The notes: generated by a model from the letters alone, not told the origin. 64,000 bases of DNA from Limnohabitans sp. DM1 (GCF_001269385.1 NZ_CXOO01000033.1:29346-93345); one strand, 5' to 3'. Numbered from the stretch's first letter, positions 48,022 to 57,306 are shown. Made by a program: numbers and translations.

Positions 48022-48396
48022 TCAGCGTTTGCTGGCCTTGAGTGCCTTGATGGCGCACACCGCAAAGAACAGCTCAGCGCCCAACACACCCAAATACAAA
48101 CCCACAGGTGGCCCGTCCACAGCGATGCTCACCAATCGCCCCAGCGCAAAGCCAGAGAACAAAACGACCACCGACACCAAGGCAAAGTGCCGGTCAATGC
48201 GGCCAAGGGCTCCCAAGATAAACAAACAGGCCATGCCAAGGTAAGACCCGCCATAGGCCGCCCGAATGATGTGCAGGTGGTTGACGGTACTCAGCTCCAC
48301 GCCCGGTGTATTCATCATCATTTGAGGGTTGATGAGGTGCAATGCACCCACCACCAACATCATCAGGCCCGCACCCCACAGAGTGAACAATCGCAT
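48022..48396 (-). CDS. DUF4345-family membrane protein
   Basis: 124 residues and four hydrophobic segments (LWGAGLMMLVVGALHLI; AAYGGSYLGMACLFILGAL; FALVSVVVLFSGFALGRLV; GLYLGVLGAELFFAVCAIKAL). The family is small and of unknown function. The ATG at 48396 is chosen because AAAGGAAA lies at the right distance; the upstream ATG at 48411 lacks a site. It is downstream of, and co-directional with, the neighbouring lipoprotein hydrolase gene. Confidence 0.75.
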   Translation of the reverse strand: MRLFTLWGAGLMMLVVGALHLINPQMMMNTPGVELSTVNHLHIIRAAYGGSYLGMACLFILGALGRIDRHFALVSVVVLFSGFALGRLVSIAVDGPPVGLYLGVLGAELFFAVCAIKALKASKR

Positions 48397-48454
48397 TTCA
48401 TTTCCTTTCATTTTTTACAAAAAACTTCAATCGACTCGGTCTTGCAACCGGTTT

Positions 48455-49684
48455 TTACTGCGCCATGAACGCGCTCATGGCGGCCATCATGTCTTCAAAG
48501 CGCGGGTGGTAGCTCAGGCGTTGAAAAGGCTTTTGCGCCTTGTTGTTGGTGCCAATTTCGCCCTTCCAGTTGTCTGTTGACACCAGGCATGCTTGGGCGT
48601 CTGCGGCATCCACAATGCCAATGTGCAAACCACATTCTTTGTGCTGACCCTTTTCGCCAAACAAGGGGTTTTGTGGTGAAAAGGGCAAGGTGACGTGTGA
48701 ATAGCTCACAATTTTTTGACGCTCATCCGCCACTCGAATTTGACGGACACGGGCATCTGGCGAGGGCTTGTCCATGGCGCCATAGACCCAAGCTTGGCTT
48801 TTGGGGTTGGGCATGTTTTGGCTAAAGACGGCCAAGGACGTTGGGGCATCAATGACCAAGTCCTGGGCTGCCAGCAACAAAAAGGTGGGTTGCTCCAACG
48901 GGCGTTGGCTCAAGTTGGCGCGCAATTGACGAGACAACTGATAGGTTTGCGCCACCGCCTGTGTGGGCATGGACTGGTAACGCACCGACATGTAAGGCGG
49001 ATCCAAATCCACCCAATCACGCAAATACCGCAACCACACAGCTTGGCTCGACAACAGGGGGTAAGCCACTTGCAGCGCTGGGGCCAGCAGCACCAGTCGC
49101 TTGACGCGTGGGTCTTGCCAAGCCACTTGTGTGGCCAAAGCGCCCCCCAACGAGAAACCCACAAGGGTCACATCCGGTGTCTGTTGCGACAAAGCGCGGA
49201 CCCCAAACTGCACAGCTTCAAGCCATTGTGCACGGTGGATGTCGATCAAATCAGCGGCTCTTGTGCCATGTCCGGGCAGCAACAAACCGTAAACCAAAGC
49301 GCATTGGTCGGCCAAGACGCGCCCAATGTCTTTGAGGGCATAGGCGGAATCCAGCAAGCCATGCACCAACAAAACCCCTTTTGTGGCGGCACCACAGTGC
49401 GAAGGCCTGGGCAGTACGAAGGGGGCCACTTGGTCTATCTCTTGCTGGGCTTGATCCGGCAACAAGGGGACGCGGTGCTTCGACAACTCTTGACGGGTAT
49501 GCCGCATGTAGGCATTGAAGTCCCCATGTTTGTCGGCCTCAAAGTCGTAATAAACAACGGGTGAAGGTTGGTAGTACGGCGTGTTGGGGGCAGATGAGCA
49601 AGCGCCGAGCAAGGTCAGCAGGCAGGCAGCCGCCAACCCTCTTGTTTTTGGAGTGAATGCACGGACATGAAACGAAAAAGGCAT
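48455..49684 (-). CDS. Alpha/beta hydrolase lipoprotein (esterase/lipase-like)
   Basis: 409 residues. Signal peptide and lipobox (LLTLLGAC) are followed by the hydrolase core with GVLLVHGLLDSAYALKD, the nucleophile elbow VGFSLGGALA, and a C-terminal domain. The HG dipeptide and GFSLGG fit a Ser hydrolase anchored in the envelope. The substrate is unknown. Third bases are less GC-biased than in neighbours and codon use looks different, which may mean a later acquisition. Confidence 0.8.
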   Translation of the reverse strand: MPFSFHVRAFTPKTRGLAAACLLTLLGACSSAPNTPYYQPSPVVYYDFEADKHGDFNAYMRHTRQELSKHRVPLLPDQAQQEIDQVAPFVLPRPSHCGAATKGVLLVHGLLDSAYALKDIGRVLADQCALVYGLLLPGHGTRAADLIDIHRAQWLEAVQFGVRALSQQTPDVTLVGFSLGGALATQVAWQDPRVKRLVLLAPALQVAYPLLSSQAVWLRYLRDWVDLDPPYMSVRYQSMPTQAVAQTYQLSRQLRANLSQRPLEQPTFLLLAAQDLVIDAPTSLAVFSQNMPNPKSQAWVYGAMDKPSPDARVRQIRVADERQKIVSYSHVTLPFSPQNPLFGEKGQHKECGLHIGIVDAADAQACLVSTDNWKGEIGTNNKAQKPFQRLSYHPRFEDMMAAMSAFMAQ

Positions 49685-49930
49685 TTGAAATAGGGGCGCG
49701 CCATGGCGCGTGGGTTTGAGCAGCGGCGAATTCTAAGCGCCAAAACCCCTAAAAGATCGTTTTTATTAATTATTAAATTTCAATTAATTTATTTGAACCG
49801 CTAAAAATTCAGTAACCCAAAGAGCGTGACAGGCTTGTTGGTCGCCGCTGTGAACCCCGCAGCCATGCCCTCAGCTCAGCTGGACCCAGCCAAGCCAAAC
49901 ACCGCCCCACAGCGCCTAAAATCAAACGCT

Positions 49931-51757
49931 ATGACCACCCCCACCGCCCCAGACAACAACGCCGACCACAAAGTCAGCAACTTCCTGCGCCAAATCATCG
50001 AAAAAGACTTGGAACTTGGCACCTACGCCAGCCGCCGCTGGGCAGGCAGCCCCGGCGATGCCGCGCACCACGCTGCGGGCCAGCCCGACCCGGCCAAGAT
50101 CCGCACCCGCTTTCCGCCCGAGCCCAACGGCTACCTGCATGTGGGCCACGCCAAAAGCATCTGCATCAACTTCGGGCTGGCCAAGGAATACGGCGGCGTG
50201 TGCCACCTGCGCTTTGACGACACCAACCCCGAAAAAGAAGACACCGAATACGTCAACAGCATCATCGATGCCGTGAAATGGCTCGGCTTTGACTGGGCAC
50301 AAATGGGCCAGACCCCCGGCAGCGCCGCGCCCTACCAGGCCAGCGACTACTTCGACTTCATGTACCGCGCCGCCGAGGCGCTGATCGAAGCCGGCCACGC
50401 CTATGTGGACGAACAAAGCGCAGAAGACATGCGCGCCAACCGAGGCGACTTTGGCAAACCCGGCGTGGACAGCCCTTTCCGCACACGCACCGTGGCAGAA
50501 AACCTGGCGCGCTTTCGCGAGATGCGCGATGGTAAGTTGGCCGACGGCGCCGCCGTGCTGCGTGCCAAGATCAGCATGCAGTCCCCCAACATCAACCTGC
50601 GCGACCCGGCCATCTACCGCATCCGCCGCGCCACCCACCACCACACGGGCGACAAATGGTGCCTCTACCCGATGTACACATTTGCCCACCCCATCGAAGA
50701 CGCGCTGGAGCAAATCACCCACAGCATCTGCACGCTGGAGTTTGAAGACCAGCGCCCGTTTTACGACTGGCTGATGGAGCGCCTGTGCGAATGCAAGCTG
50801 CTGGCCGCGCCCAGCCCCAAACAATACGAATTTGCCCGCCTGAACCTGACCTATGTCATCACCAGCAAACGCAAGTTGGCGCAACTGGTCAATGAAGGCA
50901 AAGTCAGCGGCTGGGACGACCCCCGCATGCCGACCATCGTGGGCCTGCGCCGCCGGGGCTACACGCCCGAGAGCTTGCGCCTGTTTGCCGACCGCATCGG
51001 CGTGACCAAAAGCGACAGCTGGATCGACTACAGCACGCTCGAAGGGTGCCTGCGCGAAGACCTGGAAAACAAAGCCCACCGCGGCATGGCTGTGCTCGAC
51101 CCCGTCAAGCTCGTGCTGACCAACTGGGCCGAGGCCTTTGGCAGCGACAGCTACACCGAAGCCTGCACCCAACCCGCCCTGCCCCACAGCGCCATCGCCG
51201 AAGGCCAAACACCACCCGCCGACCGTGTGTTCAAGATCGGCAAAGAAGTCTGGATCGAGCGCGAAGACTTTGAAGAAGTGCCGCCCAAGGGCTACAAACG
51301 CCTGTTCCCCGGCAACGTGGTTCGCCTCAAAGGCGGCTACGTGATCGAATGCACAGGCTGCGCACGCGACGCGGCAGGCAACGTGACCGAGGTGCACGCC
51401 AAAGTGATCCCCGGCACCAAGAGCGGCACGCCCGGTGCCGACAGCGTCAAAGCCAAAGCCGCCATCACCTGGGTGAGCGTGGCCGACGGCGTGCAAGCCG
51501 AAGTGCGCCTGTACGACCGCCTGTTTGCCGAAGCGCACCCCGATGCGGGCGACAAAGACTTCTTGCAAAGCCTCAACCCGGACAGCCTGAAAGTGGTGAC
51601 GGCCTATGTGGAGCCGTCATTGGCCGGGGCGCAGCCAGACCAAAAGTTTCAGTTTGAGCGCTTTGGGTACTTTGTAGCGGACCGCCTGGATCATGTGGCG
51701 AGGACGAAGCCTGTGTTTAACCGGGTGACGGGGTTGAAGGACAGCTGGGGTAAGTGA
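49931..51757 (+). CDS. glnS: Glutaminyl-tRNA synthetase
   Basis: 608 residues, full length. The class I HIGH motif is NGYLHVGHAKS (about 62-72) and the KMSKS-type loop is VITSKRKLAQLV (near 315). A beta-barrel anticodon-binding domain forms the C-terminal half (RVFKIGKEVWIERED...). It charges tRNA-Gln. The ATG at 49931 is preferred over the upstream in-frame start at 49826, whose extra residues are non-conserved. The accessory region begins immediately after its stop. Confidence 0.96.
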   Translation: MTTPTAPDNNADHKVSNFLRQIIEKDLELGTYASRRWAGSPGDAAHHAAGQPDPAKIRTRFPPEPNGYLHVGHAKSICINFGLAKEYGGVCHLRFDDTNPEKEDTEYVNSIIDAVKWLGFDWAQMGQTPGSAAPYQASDYFDFMYRAAEALIEAGHAYVDEQSAEDMRANRGDFGKPGVDSPFRTRTVAENLARFREMRDGKLADGAAVLRAKISMQSPNINLRDPAIYRIRRATHHHTGDKWCLYPMYTFAHPIEDALEQITHSICTLEFEDQRPFYDWLMERLCECKLLAAPSPKQYEFARLNLTYVITSKRKLAQLVNEGKVSGWDDPRMPTIVGLRRRGYTPESLRLFADRIGVTKSDSWIDYSTLEGCLREDLENKAHRGMAVLDPVKLVLTNWAEAFGSDSYTEACTQPALPHSAIAEGQTPPADRVFKIGKEVWIEREDFEEVPPKGYKRLFPGNVVRLKGGYVIECTGCARDAAGNVTEVHAKVIPGTKSGTPGADSVKAKAAITWVSVADGVQAEVRLYDRLFAEAHPDAGDKDFLQSLNPDSLKVVTAYVEPSLAGAQPDQKFQFERFGYFVADRLDHVARTKPVFNRVTGLKDSWGK

Positions 51758-51758
51758 A

Positions 51759-52649
51759 TTGAGCTCACGCCCTCAAACCATCCAAATCTTTCTACCATCC
51801 GGCGACCCACGCGGCATGCGCGTGGCCGAGATCACAACGCGCATTGTTCGTGTGATCGAGGTGCCGCGCAGCCAACTGGCCGACTTCCTGAAGATGCCAG
51901 AGGCCCAGCAAGTGGGCGTGTACTTTTTGATAGGCGAATTGTCTGAGGCGGGTTTACCTCGCTCTTACATCGGCCAGTCAGGCAGTGTTGGCAAGCGCTT
52001 AGAGCAACACCATCAAAACAAAGATTTTTGGAACCGCGCTTTCGTGGTCATCTCGCTGACCAACAGCTTGACGCAAACGCATGCATTGTTTTTGGAATGG
52101 CTGGCTATTGCAGAAGCCACCAAGGCAGGGCGTTATGGTCTAGAGAACGGCAACACCGGTTCGCAGCCCTACACACCTGCACCGTTGCAAGCGGATTGCC
52201 ATGAAATTCACGAAACCGCTGCTACTTTGTTGGCTACCCTTGGCCAACCCATCTTCGAACCCTTAACTAACGCACCAACCGCTAAAGGCGAGGTCGAATT
52301 GTTTTATTGCAAAGGTTCTGGCGCTGATGGCGTTGGCGAATACACCTCGGAAGGTTTTGTGGTGCACAAGGGTTCAAAGGGGCGTGCTGAGATCGTTCCT
52401 TCAATCCAGGGAACTTCTCACGAGCGCATGCGCAGCCAGTTGATTAGGGAAGGCGTTTTGGCCGAAAACGCTGGCAGCTCTGGATCTATGCTGGTTTTCA
52501 CACGCGACCACCTGTTTTCAAGCCCCAGTACCGCCGCCATGGCAGTCATGGGCCGTTCAGCCAATGGCTGGGTCGAATGGAAAACAGCAGCAGGCAAGAC
52601 TTTGGACGAAGTAAAGCGACAGGGTGTCATCAGCACAAATGCTGACTGA
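51759..52649 (+). CDS. GIY-YIG nuclease family protein with C-terminal DUF4357
   Basis: 296 residues. The GIY-YIG module appears as GVYFLIGEL...RSYIGQSGSVGKRLEQH (about 49-85), followed by LFLEWLAIAEA, which may hold the metal-binding Glu. The C-terminal DUF4357 region is SGSMLVFTRDHLF...WVEWKTAAGKTLDEVKRQ. The family is common in islands and defence loci; a nuclease role is inferred. The start is TTG at 51759, one base after the glnS stop. An ATG at 51816 is an alternative that keeps the domain. Lower GC than glnS suggests transfer. Confidence 0.82.
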   Translation: MSSRPQTIQIFLPSGDPRGMRVAEITTRIVRVIEVPRSQLADFLKMPEAQQVGVYFLIGELSEAGLPRSYIGQSGSVGKRLEQHHQNKDFWNRAFVVISLTNSLTQTHALFLEWLAIAEATKAGRYGLENGNTGSQPYTPAPLQADCHEIHETAATLLATLGQPIFEPLTNAPTAKGEVELFYCKGSGADGVGEYTSEGFVVHKGSKGRAEIVPSIQGTSHERMRSQLIREGVLAENAGSSGSMLVFTRDHLFSSPSTAAMAVMGRSANGWVEWKTAAGKTLDEVKRQGVISTNAD

Positions 52650-52668
52650 CCACAAATCGCCTAGAGCT

Positions 52669-52722
52669 TTACAGCAGAAACTCGGTGGTTTGGTCGCGCG
52701 TGGTGATCGTGTGCCTGCTCAT
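52669..52722 (-). pseudogene. Truncated 5' end of a RhuM-like gene downstream of dinD
   Basis: Seventeen codons, MSRHTITTRDQTTEFLL, then TAA. The ATG overlaps the dinD stop as ATGA. The segment TTEFLL resembles the start of RhuM-type virulence proteins. It is probably the stub left after deletion of a second operon gene. Confidence 0.4.
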
Positions 52723-53603
52723 GTCTTGCCCCCTGCTTTTTTGCTGGGGTTCTGCCCCAAGGCCCGCAGTTGCTTGGCGTTTTGCGGGCTGACCAGCTTT
52801 TTGCCCGTCTCAAGCTCCAGCTTGAGCCGCGCCTGAAGGGCAACTCCGCCGCCGCGCTTGGCCACGTCTTCGTGGTCGTCCAGCGTTTGCGGCTGCACGG
52901 CCTCTGAAATTTCCTTGGTGGATAACTCGGCCAGCATGCTCATGATCAACTCTTTGTTGGTCATGTTGTCGCGCAGGTTTTCTTTCTTCAGGCCCTTGTG
53001 CTGCTTGTATTCCTTGGCGGTTTTGTCGGCCCAAGTTTTGTAGATGACATCGGTCAAAAAGGCCAACTGTGGCCCTTCTTGCAAGCCTTGCTTTTTCCAC
53101 TCGTCGGTCAGCTCCTTGCGGATTTCGATGCTCTTGAGCCGCTGGTTAATCCAGTTGTCTGTGTAGCCCAGGCGCTTGTAGTCGCGCATGGCCTGCTCGA
53201 TGCTCAGTTCCGGGTCTTGCAGCTGGTCCAGGCGCTGGCTGCCCACTTCGGCCAGCCAGAGCTTGAAGGGCTCGGCCCGCTTGCTGGGGATGGACTGGAT
53301 GAGCCGCAGGATTTGCTCGGTGTCGGCCACATCGGTCAGATATTTTTTGCCGTCGGCAGCGGGCAATTTCAGTTGGTTAGTGGCACTAACCAACTGACTG
53401 CCTTCGGCGATCAGCTTGTTCTTGAGCCACTTCCAATAGTTGCGCACCTTCTTGTAGTCGGGCTGGTCGGTCAGCACGGCCACCACATCCAGCACCGAAA
53501 ACCACCATTTCTCAGCCTCGGCATCCCATTCGCTGCGAATGTGCTGCGATTCGAACAGCTTGATTTTGCTGTCAGCGTCGAACTTGTCGGGGATGCTCGC
53601 CAT
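52719..53603 (-). CDS. dinD: BRO-family/DNA damage-inducible protein D
   Basis: 294 residues. An N-terminal Bro-N domain (KIKLFESQHIRSEWDAEAEKWWFSVLDVVAVLTDQPDYKKVRNYWKWLK region, about 10-105) is followed by the DinD C-terminal region (LTDVIYKTWADKTAKEYKQHKGL; NLRDNMTNKELIMSMLAELST). E. coli DinD is SOS-induced and affects RecA-DNA interactions. I see no LexA box in the 100 bp upstream. It follows rhuM in the same orientation and is followed by a truncated ORF. Fragments of a second copy are at 61594-61757. Confidence 0.88.
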   Translation of the reverse strand: MASIPDKFDADSKIKLFESQHIRSEWDAEAEKWWFSVLDVVAVLTDQPDYKKVRNYWKWLKNKLIAEGSQLVSATNQLKLPAADGKKYLTDVADTEQILRLIQSIPSKRAEPFKLWLAEVGSQRLDQLQDPELSIEQAMRDYKRLGYTDNWINQRLKSIEIRKELTDEWKKQGLQEGPQLAFLTDVIYKTWADKTAKEYKQHKGLKKENLRDNMTNKELIMSMLAELSTKEISEAVQPQTLDDHEDVAKRGGGVALQARLKLELETGKKLVSPQNAKQLRALGQNPSKKAGGKT

Positions 53604-53647
53604 GCTGAAACCTTGTCGTTGTTTGGGGTGAATCGAGGGTTTTTCGT

Positions 53648-53713
53648 TTAGCTTTTTGAACCACGCGCAATGGTGGCCAGCATATCAAGGGCAGGGCTCA
53701 ATATTTCACTCAT
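53648..53713 (-). CDS. Mini-ORF coupled to rhuM
   Basis: 21 codons, starting MSEILSPALDMLATIARGS. The ATG overlaps the end of rhuM and the ORF fills the gap before dinD. It may be a small protein or the stub of a deleted gene. There is no family assignment. Confidence 0.3.
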   Translation of the reverse strand: MSEILSPALDMLATIARGSKS

Positions 53714-54752
53714 CGCGCTGGCCTTTGGCATCGTGGGTCAGTTGCGCTTTGATGGCTTTATCAAAGTCAGACTCATACAGGCGGTCTTGCACAACGCGGT
53801 ATTTTTCAAATTCGCTCAGTGCGTGGGTGTGGGCAATTTCTTTGCTGACCTTGCCTGCATCTTGCAATACCTCTCGGTCTGCGGCTTCAATGAAGCGGTT
53901 GAGGCGCGTTTCCCAGTCTTGCATGGTCATGGGTATGTTGCGCTCGGCCATGGTTTCGGCCAGATCAAGGTAGGCGCTGACCAGCCTTTGGAGCTGGGCG
54001 AGTTCGCCATCGCTGAGGTAGTTCTTGGCCACCACCACATCAAATTTTTGAATTTTGCCGTTGGGTGCATCTTGCCAAGTGTTGAGTCCCATACGGGATT
54101 GTTCGGCGTTGGCACGGGCGTAGATGACTTCGGCAGCTGTTTGCCCGTGAATGGCCCAGTGCAGCTTGTTTTGAACGGTGGCGAAAAACCGCTGAGTGGC
54201 TTGAGCGCTGTTGTCGTAATCGATGGATGTGGCGTAGATGTCGGTGATTTTTTGATAAAACTTGCGCTCGGACAGGCGGATCTCGCGAATGCGGGCGAGC
54301 TGTTGCTCAAAGTATTTTTTGCCCAGAATAGAGCCATCGTTTTTGAGCCGCTCGTCGTCCATGGCGTAGGCTTTGATGGTGAATTCTTTGATGATGCCCG
54401 TGGCCCATTTGCGAAATTGCACCGCCCGCTCAGAGTTGACTTTGTAGCCCACCGCAATGGTGGCCGATAGGTTGTAGTGTTGGGTGTTGTAGTTTTTGCC
54501 GTCTGCGGCAGTTATCCGGAAATTCCGGATAACTGCATCTTGCTCTAACTCGTTGTCAGAAAAGATGTTTTTCAGGTGTTCATTCACCGTGCGGACGTTA
54601 ACGCCATAGAGCTCGCCCATCATTTTTTGGCTCAACCACACATCTTCGTCGGCATACACAGCCTCTACCCCGCCTTGGCCGCTGGCAGCAACAAAGGTGA
54701 GGTATTCGGCTGCGGATGAGCGAATGGTGGGGAGGTTTTTTTTGCTGCTCAT
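53706..54752 (-). CDS. Virulence RhuM family protein
   Basis: 348 residues, usual for RhuM. The N-terminal part has an HTH-like region (WLSQKMMGELYGVNVRTVNEHLKNI). The conserved middle is FRKWATGIIKEF and YAMDDERLKN, with a helical C-terminus. RhuM was named in a Salmonella pathogenicity island. The family is frequent in islands and resembles a Fic-associated or antitoxin-like protein, but its function is unsettled. It is upstream of dinD in the same orientation. Confidence 0.88.
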   Translation of the reverse strand: MSSKKNLPTIRSSAAEYLTFVAASGQGGVEAVYADEDVWLSQKMMGELYGVNVRTVNEHLKNIFSDNELEQDAVIRNFRITAADGKNYNTQHYNLSATIAVGYKVNSERAVQFRKWATGIIKEFTIKAYAMDDERLKNDGSILGKKYFEQQLARIREIRLSERKFYQKITDIYATSIDYDNSAQATQRFFATVQNKLHWAIHGQTAAEVIYARANAEQSRMGLNTWQDAPNGKIQKFDVVVAKNYLSDGELAQLQRLVSAYLDLAETMAERNIPMTMQDWETRLNRFIEAADREVLQDAGKVSKEIAHTHALSEFEKYRVVQDRLYESDFDKAIKAQLTHDAKGQRDE

Positions 54753-54800
54753 GCGGGTTGCTCCTCGGATTCAATCTTGGCCACAGTGGTTTTGAGCTGC

Positions 54801-55199
54801 TCAGTCATACGTCGATGGCGTTGACGGCCACAGCCGCGCAAAGTCAAACGAGAGTTGCCGGTGGTGCCGAATGGTCAGCAGGACCACCGTCTCTTGGGCT
54901 TCCATGGCTGCGTAGAGCACAAGATAGTCGCCGTGCAGGTATTCGCGCAGCGCATCCGGCGCTCCCGCAGGCATGGCTGCCAGCAGCGCCAGCGCCTCGG
55001 TCGACTGGGGCGGGTTGGCCAGGTAGCGCCGCCCCATGCGCGGAAAGCGCCGCAGGTTCGGGATGACCGTGGCGCGAAGCTCGGCCAGCAAGTCATCGAA
55101 CGCCAAGCCCGCATCCGCTTCGACCCAAAACGCCTCAATGGATTCAAGGCGCTCCAAGAAGCTGGCGGTCAGCTCGACCCGGTACAGCGGGTCAGCCAC
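54801..55199 (-). CDS. RelE/ParE-family toxin
   Basis: 132 residues with the ParE-like layout: ELTASFLERLESIEAFWVEADAG at the N-terminus, then LRRFPRMGRRYL and a final VVLLTIRHHRQLSFDF. The GTG at 55199 is chosen because it overlaps the antitoxin stop by 8 bp and the fold begins there; longer frames run into the antitoxin gene. It is the toxin of a Phd/YefM-type pair. Confidence 0.8.
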   Translation of the reverse strand: MADPLYRVELTASFLERLESIEAFWVEADAGLAFDDLLAELRATVIPNLRRFPRMGRRYLANPPQSTEALALLAAMPAGAPDALREYLHGDYLVLYAAMEAQETVVLLTIRHHRQLSFDFARLWPSTPSTYD

Positions 55200-55512
55200 G
55201 TTGCTTGGCAGGGCGTTTGATGGCGGTCTTGCGCTGCTGTTGCAGCTGGGCAAGGGCAGCGTCCGCTTCAAATGTGCGGCCTGCGGTGATGTCGGCCAGG
55301 TCGCGCTTGGCATCATCAATCAACAGCAGGTGAATGCGTTCGCGCTCCAGGCGGTGGTAGTAGTCCAGTCGGTCAGAGTCGATCAGCGCGACGTAGCTCT
55401 CGCCGTTTTTGGTGATGATTTTCTCTGCCCCGGCCTTGGCCTGGTCGGCCAGCTCGGACAGATGAGCGCGTGCTTGCGTGAATGGCACGACATCGCTGGC
55501 AGAAAAACCCAT
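55192..55512 (-). CDS. Phd/YefM-family antitoxin
   Basis: 106 residues. MGFSASDVVPFTQARAHLSE is the classic Phd/YefM N-terminal DNA-binding fold, followed by KIITKNGESYVALIDSDRL. The C-terminal tail is Lys/Arg-rich. It represses its own operon and neutralises the ParE-like toxin encoded next. The start at 55512 is chosen at the domain; ATG codons at 55527 and 55545 are possible. Confidence 0.85.
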   Translation of the reverse strand: MGFSASDVVPFTQARAHLSELADQAKAGAEKIITKNGESYVALIDSDRLDYYHRLERERIHLLLIDDAKRDLADITAGRTFEADAALAQLQQQRKTAIKRPAKQRG

Positions 55513-55593
55513 GACCGGCTCCCATGACATTGCAGAATTCTGCACATTCTAAGTCAACTTGGCTTTTTGCTTACTTACGGGCTATAAACAGAG

Positions 55594-55649
55594 CGAGTCC
55601 ACGCCCGAGGAGCTGGCTTTTTTGAAGGAGCCGGGGTCGGGGTTTTTAG
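55594..55649 (+). repeat. DUF924 3'-end fragment, tail a
   Basis: Encodes the last residues of DUF924 (ESTPEELAFLKEPGSGF) without the rest of the gene, with the stop lost by an extra T. It carries the shared core gagccggggtcggggtttt. The first TA module of the array (HigBA) begins 74 bp later. Confidence 0.85.
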
Positions 55650-55722
55650 CCTTGCTGGCACTTGGTCAATCGTTTGTCGTTGAGATACAAGCATCACCAG
55701 AAATTATCAAAACGGATATAAA

Positions 55723-56061
55723 ATGAAACGCATCCAGTGGCTCGGCACCAGTCTCAATGCGGTCAGAGAATTTCCCGATGAAGCACGGGCCATGGTCGGT
55801 ACGGAGTTGCGACAGATTCAAAACGGCTTGATGCCCAGCGACTTCAAACCCATTACGACCGTGGGCGCTGGCGTTTTTGAGATCCGGGTGCGATCAGGCA
55901 ACCAGTACAGAGTGATTTACGTGGCCAAGTTTTCAGAGGCGGTCTATGTGCTTCATGCTTTCGTTAAGAAGACACAGAAGACCGCCGCACCCGATTTGGA
56001 GTTAGCGCACAACCGTTACAACGCATTGCTGAACACAAGAAAGGCAGGCAAACAGTCATGA
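55723..56061 (+). CDS. RelE/HigB-family toxin (phage-derived Gp49-like)
   Basis: 112 residues. Typical segments are MKRIQWLGTSLNAVREFPDEA, VFEIRVRSGNQYRVIYVAKF and VYVLHAFVKKTQKTA, the family's catalytic-end region. HigB-type toxins cleave mRNA on the ribosome. As usual for this subgroup, the toxin gene comes first and overlaps the XRE antitoxin gene (ATGA). It follows DUF924 tail a. Confidence 0.9.
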   Translation: MKRIQWLGTSLNAVREFPDEARAMVGTELRQIQNGLMPSDFKPITTVGAGVFEIRVRSGNQYRVIYVAKFSEAVYVLHAFVKKTQKTAAPDLELAHNRYNALLNTRKAGKQS

Positions 56062-56354
56062 GCAACAAACTGAACATGGTCGTTGGGAGCGACAACGTCT
56101 TCCACGACCTCGGCTTTGCCGAACCCGAAGCACAAAACCTGTTGCTGCGTGCCGACTTGGTCTCGCACATCCGCAAGGTCATCCTCAAACTCGACATCAC
56201 CCAAGCCGAGGCCGCACAACGCGCAGGCATCAGCCAACCGAGAATGAACGACCTTGTCAAAGGCCGTACTCACAAATTCACGTTGGATGCACTGGTCAAT
56301 GTGGCGGCGCAGTTGGGTTACACCGTCAAGCTGTCTGTGAAGCGGGCGGCTTGA
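56058..56354 (+). CDS. XRE-family antitoxin (HigA-like)
   Basis: 98 residues. HTH: LDITQAEAAQRAGISQPRMNDLVKG (about 55-79), followed by a short regulatory tail. It pairs with the HigB-like toxin and should repress the operon. The ATGA overlap with the toxin gene indicates coupled translation. Its end lies 41 bp before the next DUF924 gene copy. Confidence 0.9.
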   Translation: MSNKLNMVVGSDNVFHDLGFAEPEAQNLLLRADLVSHIRKVILKLDITQAEAAQRAGISQPRMNDLVKGRTHKFTLDALVNVAAQLGYTVKLSVKRAA

Positions 56355-56394
56355 TGGAATGGCTGTTCTGGCTGCGTCCAACAGCGCTATCGCA

Positions 56395-56933
56395 ATGAAC
56401 CCACAAACCATCCTCCACTTCTGGTTCACCGAACTCACTCCCTAGCACCACTTCACCAAAGACGCCGCCTTGGACGAAGCCATCCGCACCCGCTTCGGCG
56501 CCACGCTGGAGGCGGCGGCGCGGTGTGAGTTGTTTGAATGGCGCGCCACGCCCGAGGGGCGTTTGGCCGAGATCTTGGTGCTCGACCAGTTCTCGCGCAA
56601 TGTGTACCGCGACACCCCCAAGCCTTTGCGCAAAACGCGCTGGCCTTGGCGCTGGCGCAACAGCTGGTGGCCAGTGGGCAAGACCGCAGCCTGCCCTTGG
56701 CGCAGCGCAGCTTTGCCTACATGCCCTACATGCACAGCGAGTCCGCCCTGGTGCACACCCAAGCCGTCGCCCTGTTTGCGCAGCCGGGCATGGAAGACAC
56801 CCTGCGCTTTGAGCAACGCCACCAAGCCATCATCGAGCGCTTCGGCCGCTACCCCCACCGCAACGCCATCCTCGGCCGCGAGTCCACGCCTGAGGAGCTG
56901 GTGTTTTTGAGTGAGCCGGGGTCGGGGTTTTAA
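56395..56933 (+). pseudogene. DUF924 family pseudogene, copy 1
   Basis: Aligned to the intact copy at 58761-59315, this copy has TAG at 56443 in place of Lys and has lost one C from a run of six near 56613-56620. Reading resumes in the next frame to a TAA at 56933. Otherwise the two are nearly identical through RFGRYPHRNAIL and the STPEELVFLSEPGS end. DUF924 proteins are small helical proteins of unknown function. Its 3' end is tail b of the array. Confidence 0.9.
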
Positions 56934-56997
56934 GATCGTCATAGTTTTGAAATCGGCCTGAATGCCCTTGGCCGCAGAACCTCGCTAAACTTGCCCC

Positions 56998-57306
56998 ATG
57001 CACACCGCCATTGCCCAACACCGCGCCGATATTTCGGCCATCTGTCAGCGATACCAAATCCGCCGACTGGAAGTGTTTGGCTCGGCCGCCCGTGCCGATG
57101 ACTTTGATGCCGAACGCAGCGATGCCGACTTTTTGGTGGAGTTTTCACCCGAAGCCCCTGCAGACTTGCACCGCTTTTTTGGCATCAAGTCAGAGCTGGA
57201 AACACTGCTGGGCCGGGGCGTCGATCTGATCGAGCCCGGTGCGGTGCGCAACCCCTTTGTGCTGGCCAGCATTAACCAGCACCGCGAGTCGATTTATGCA
57301 GCGTGA
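56998..57306 (+). CDS. MNT-type nucleotidyltransferase (antitoxin of MNT/HEPN pair)
   Basis: 102 residues of the minimal nucleotidyltransferase fold. The active site is VFGSAARADDF and SDADFLVEF (GSxAR plus DxD). MntA-type proteins neutralise HEPN toxins, in known cases by AMPylating them. It overlaps the HEPN gene by 11 bp and begins 65 bp after tail b. The active-site residues are all present. Confidence 0.88.
   Translation: MHTAIAQHRADISAICQRYQIRRLEVFGSAARADDFDAERSDADFLVEFSPEAPADLHRFFGIKSELETLLGRGVDLIEPGAVRNPFVLASINQHRESIYAA

Noticed and set aside
49922..51568. 548-codon frame opposite glnS
   Set aside because: The glnS frame carries all synthetase motifs; the opposite frame has none.
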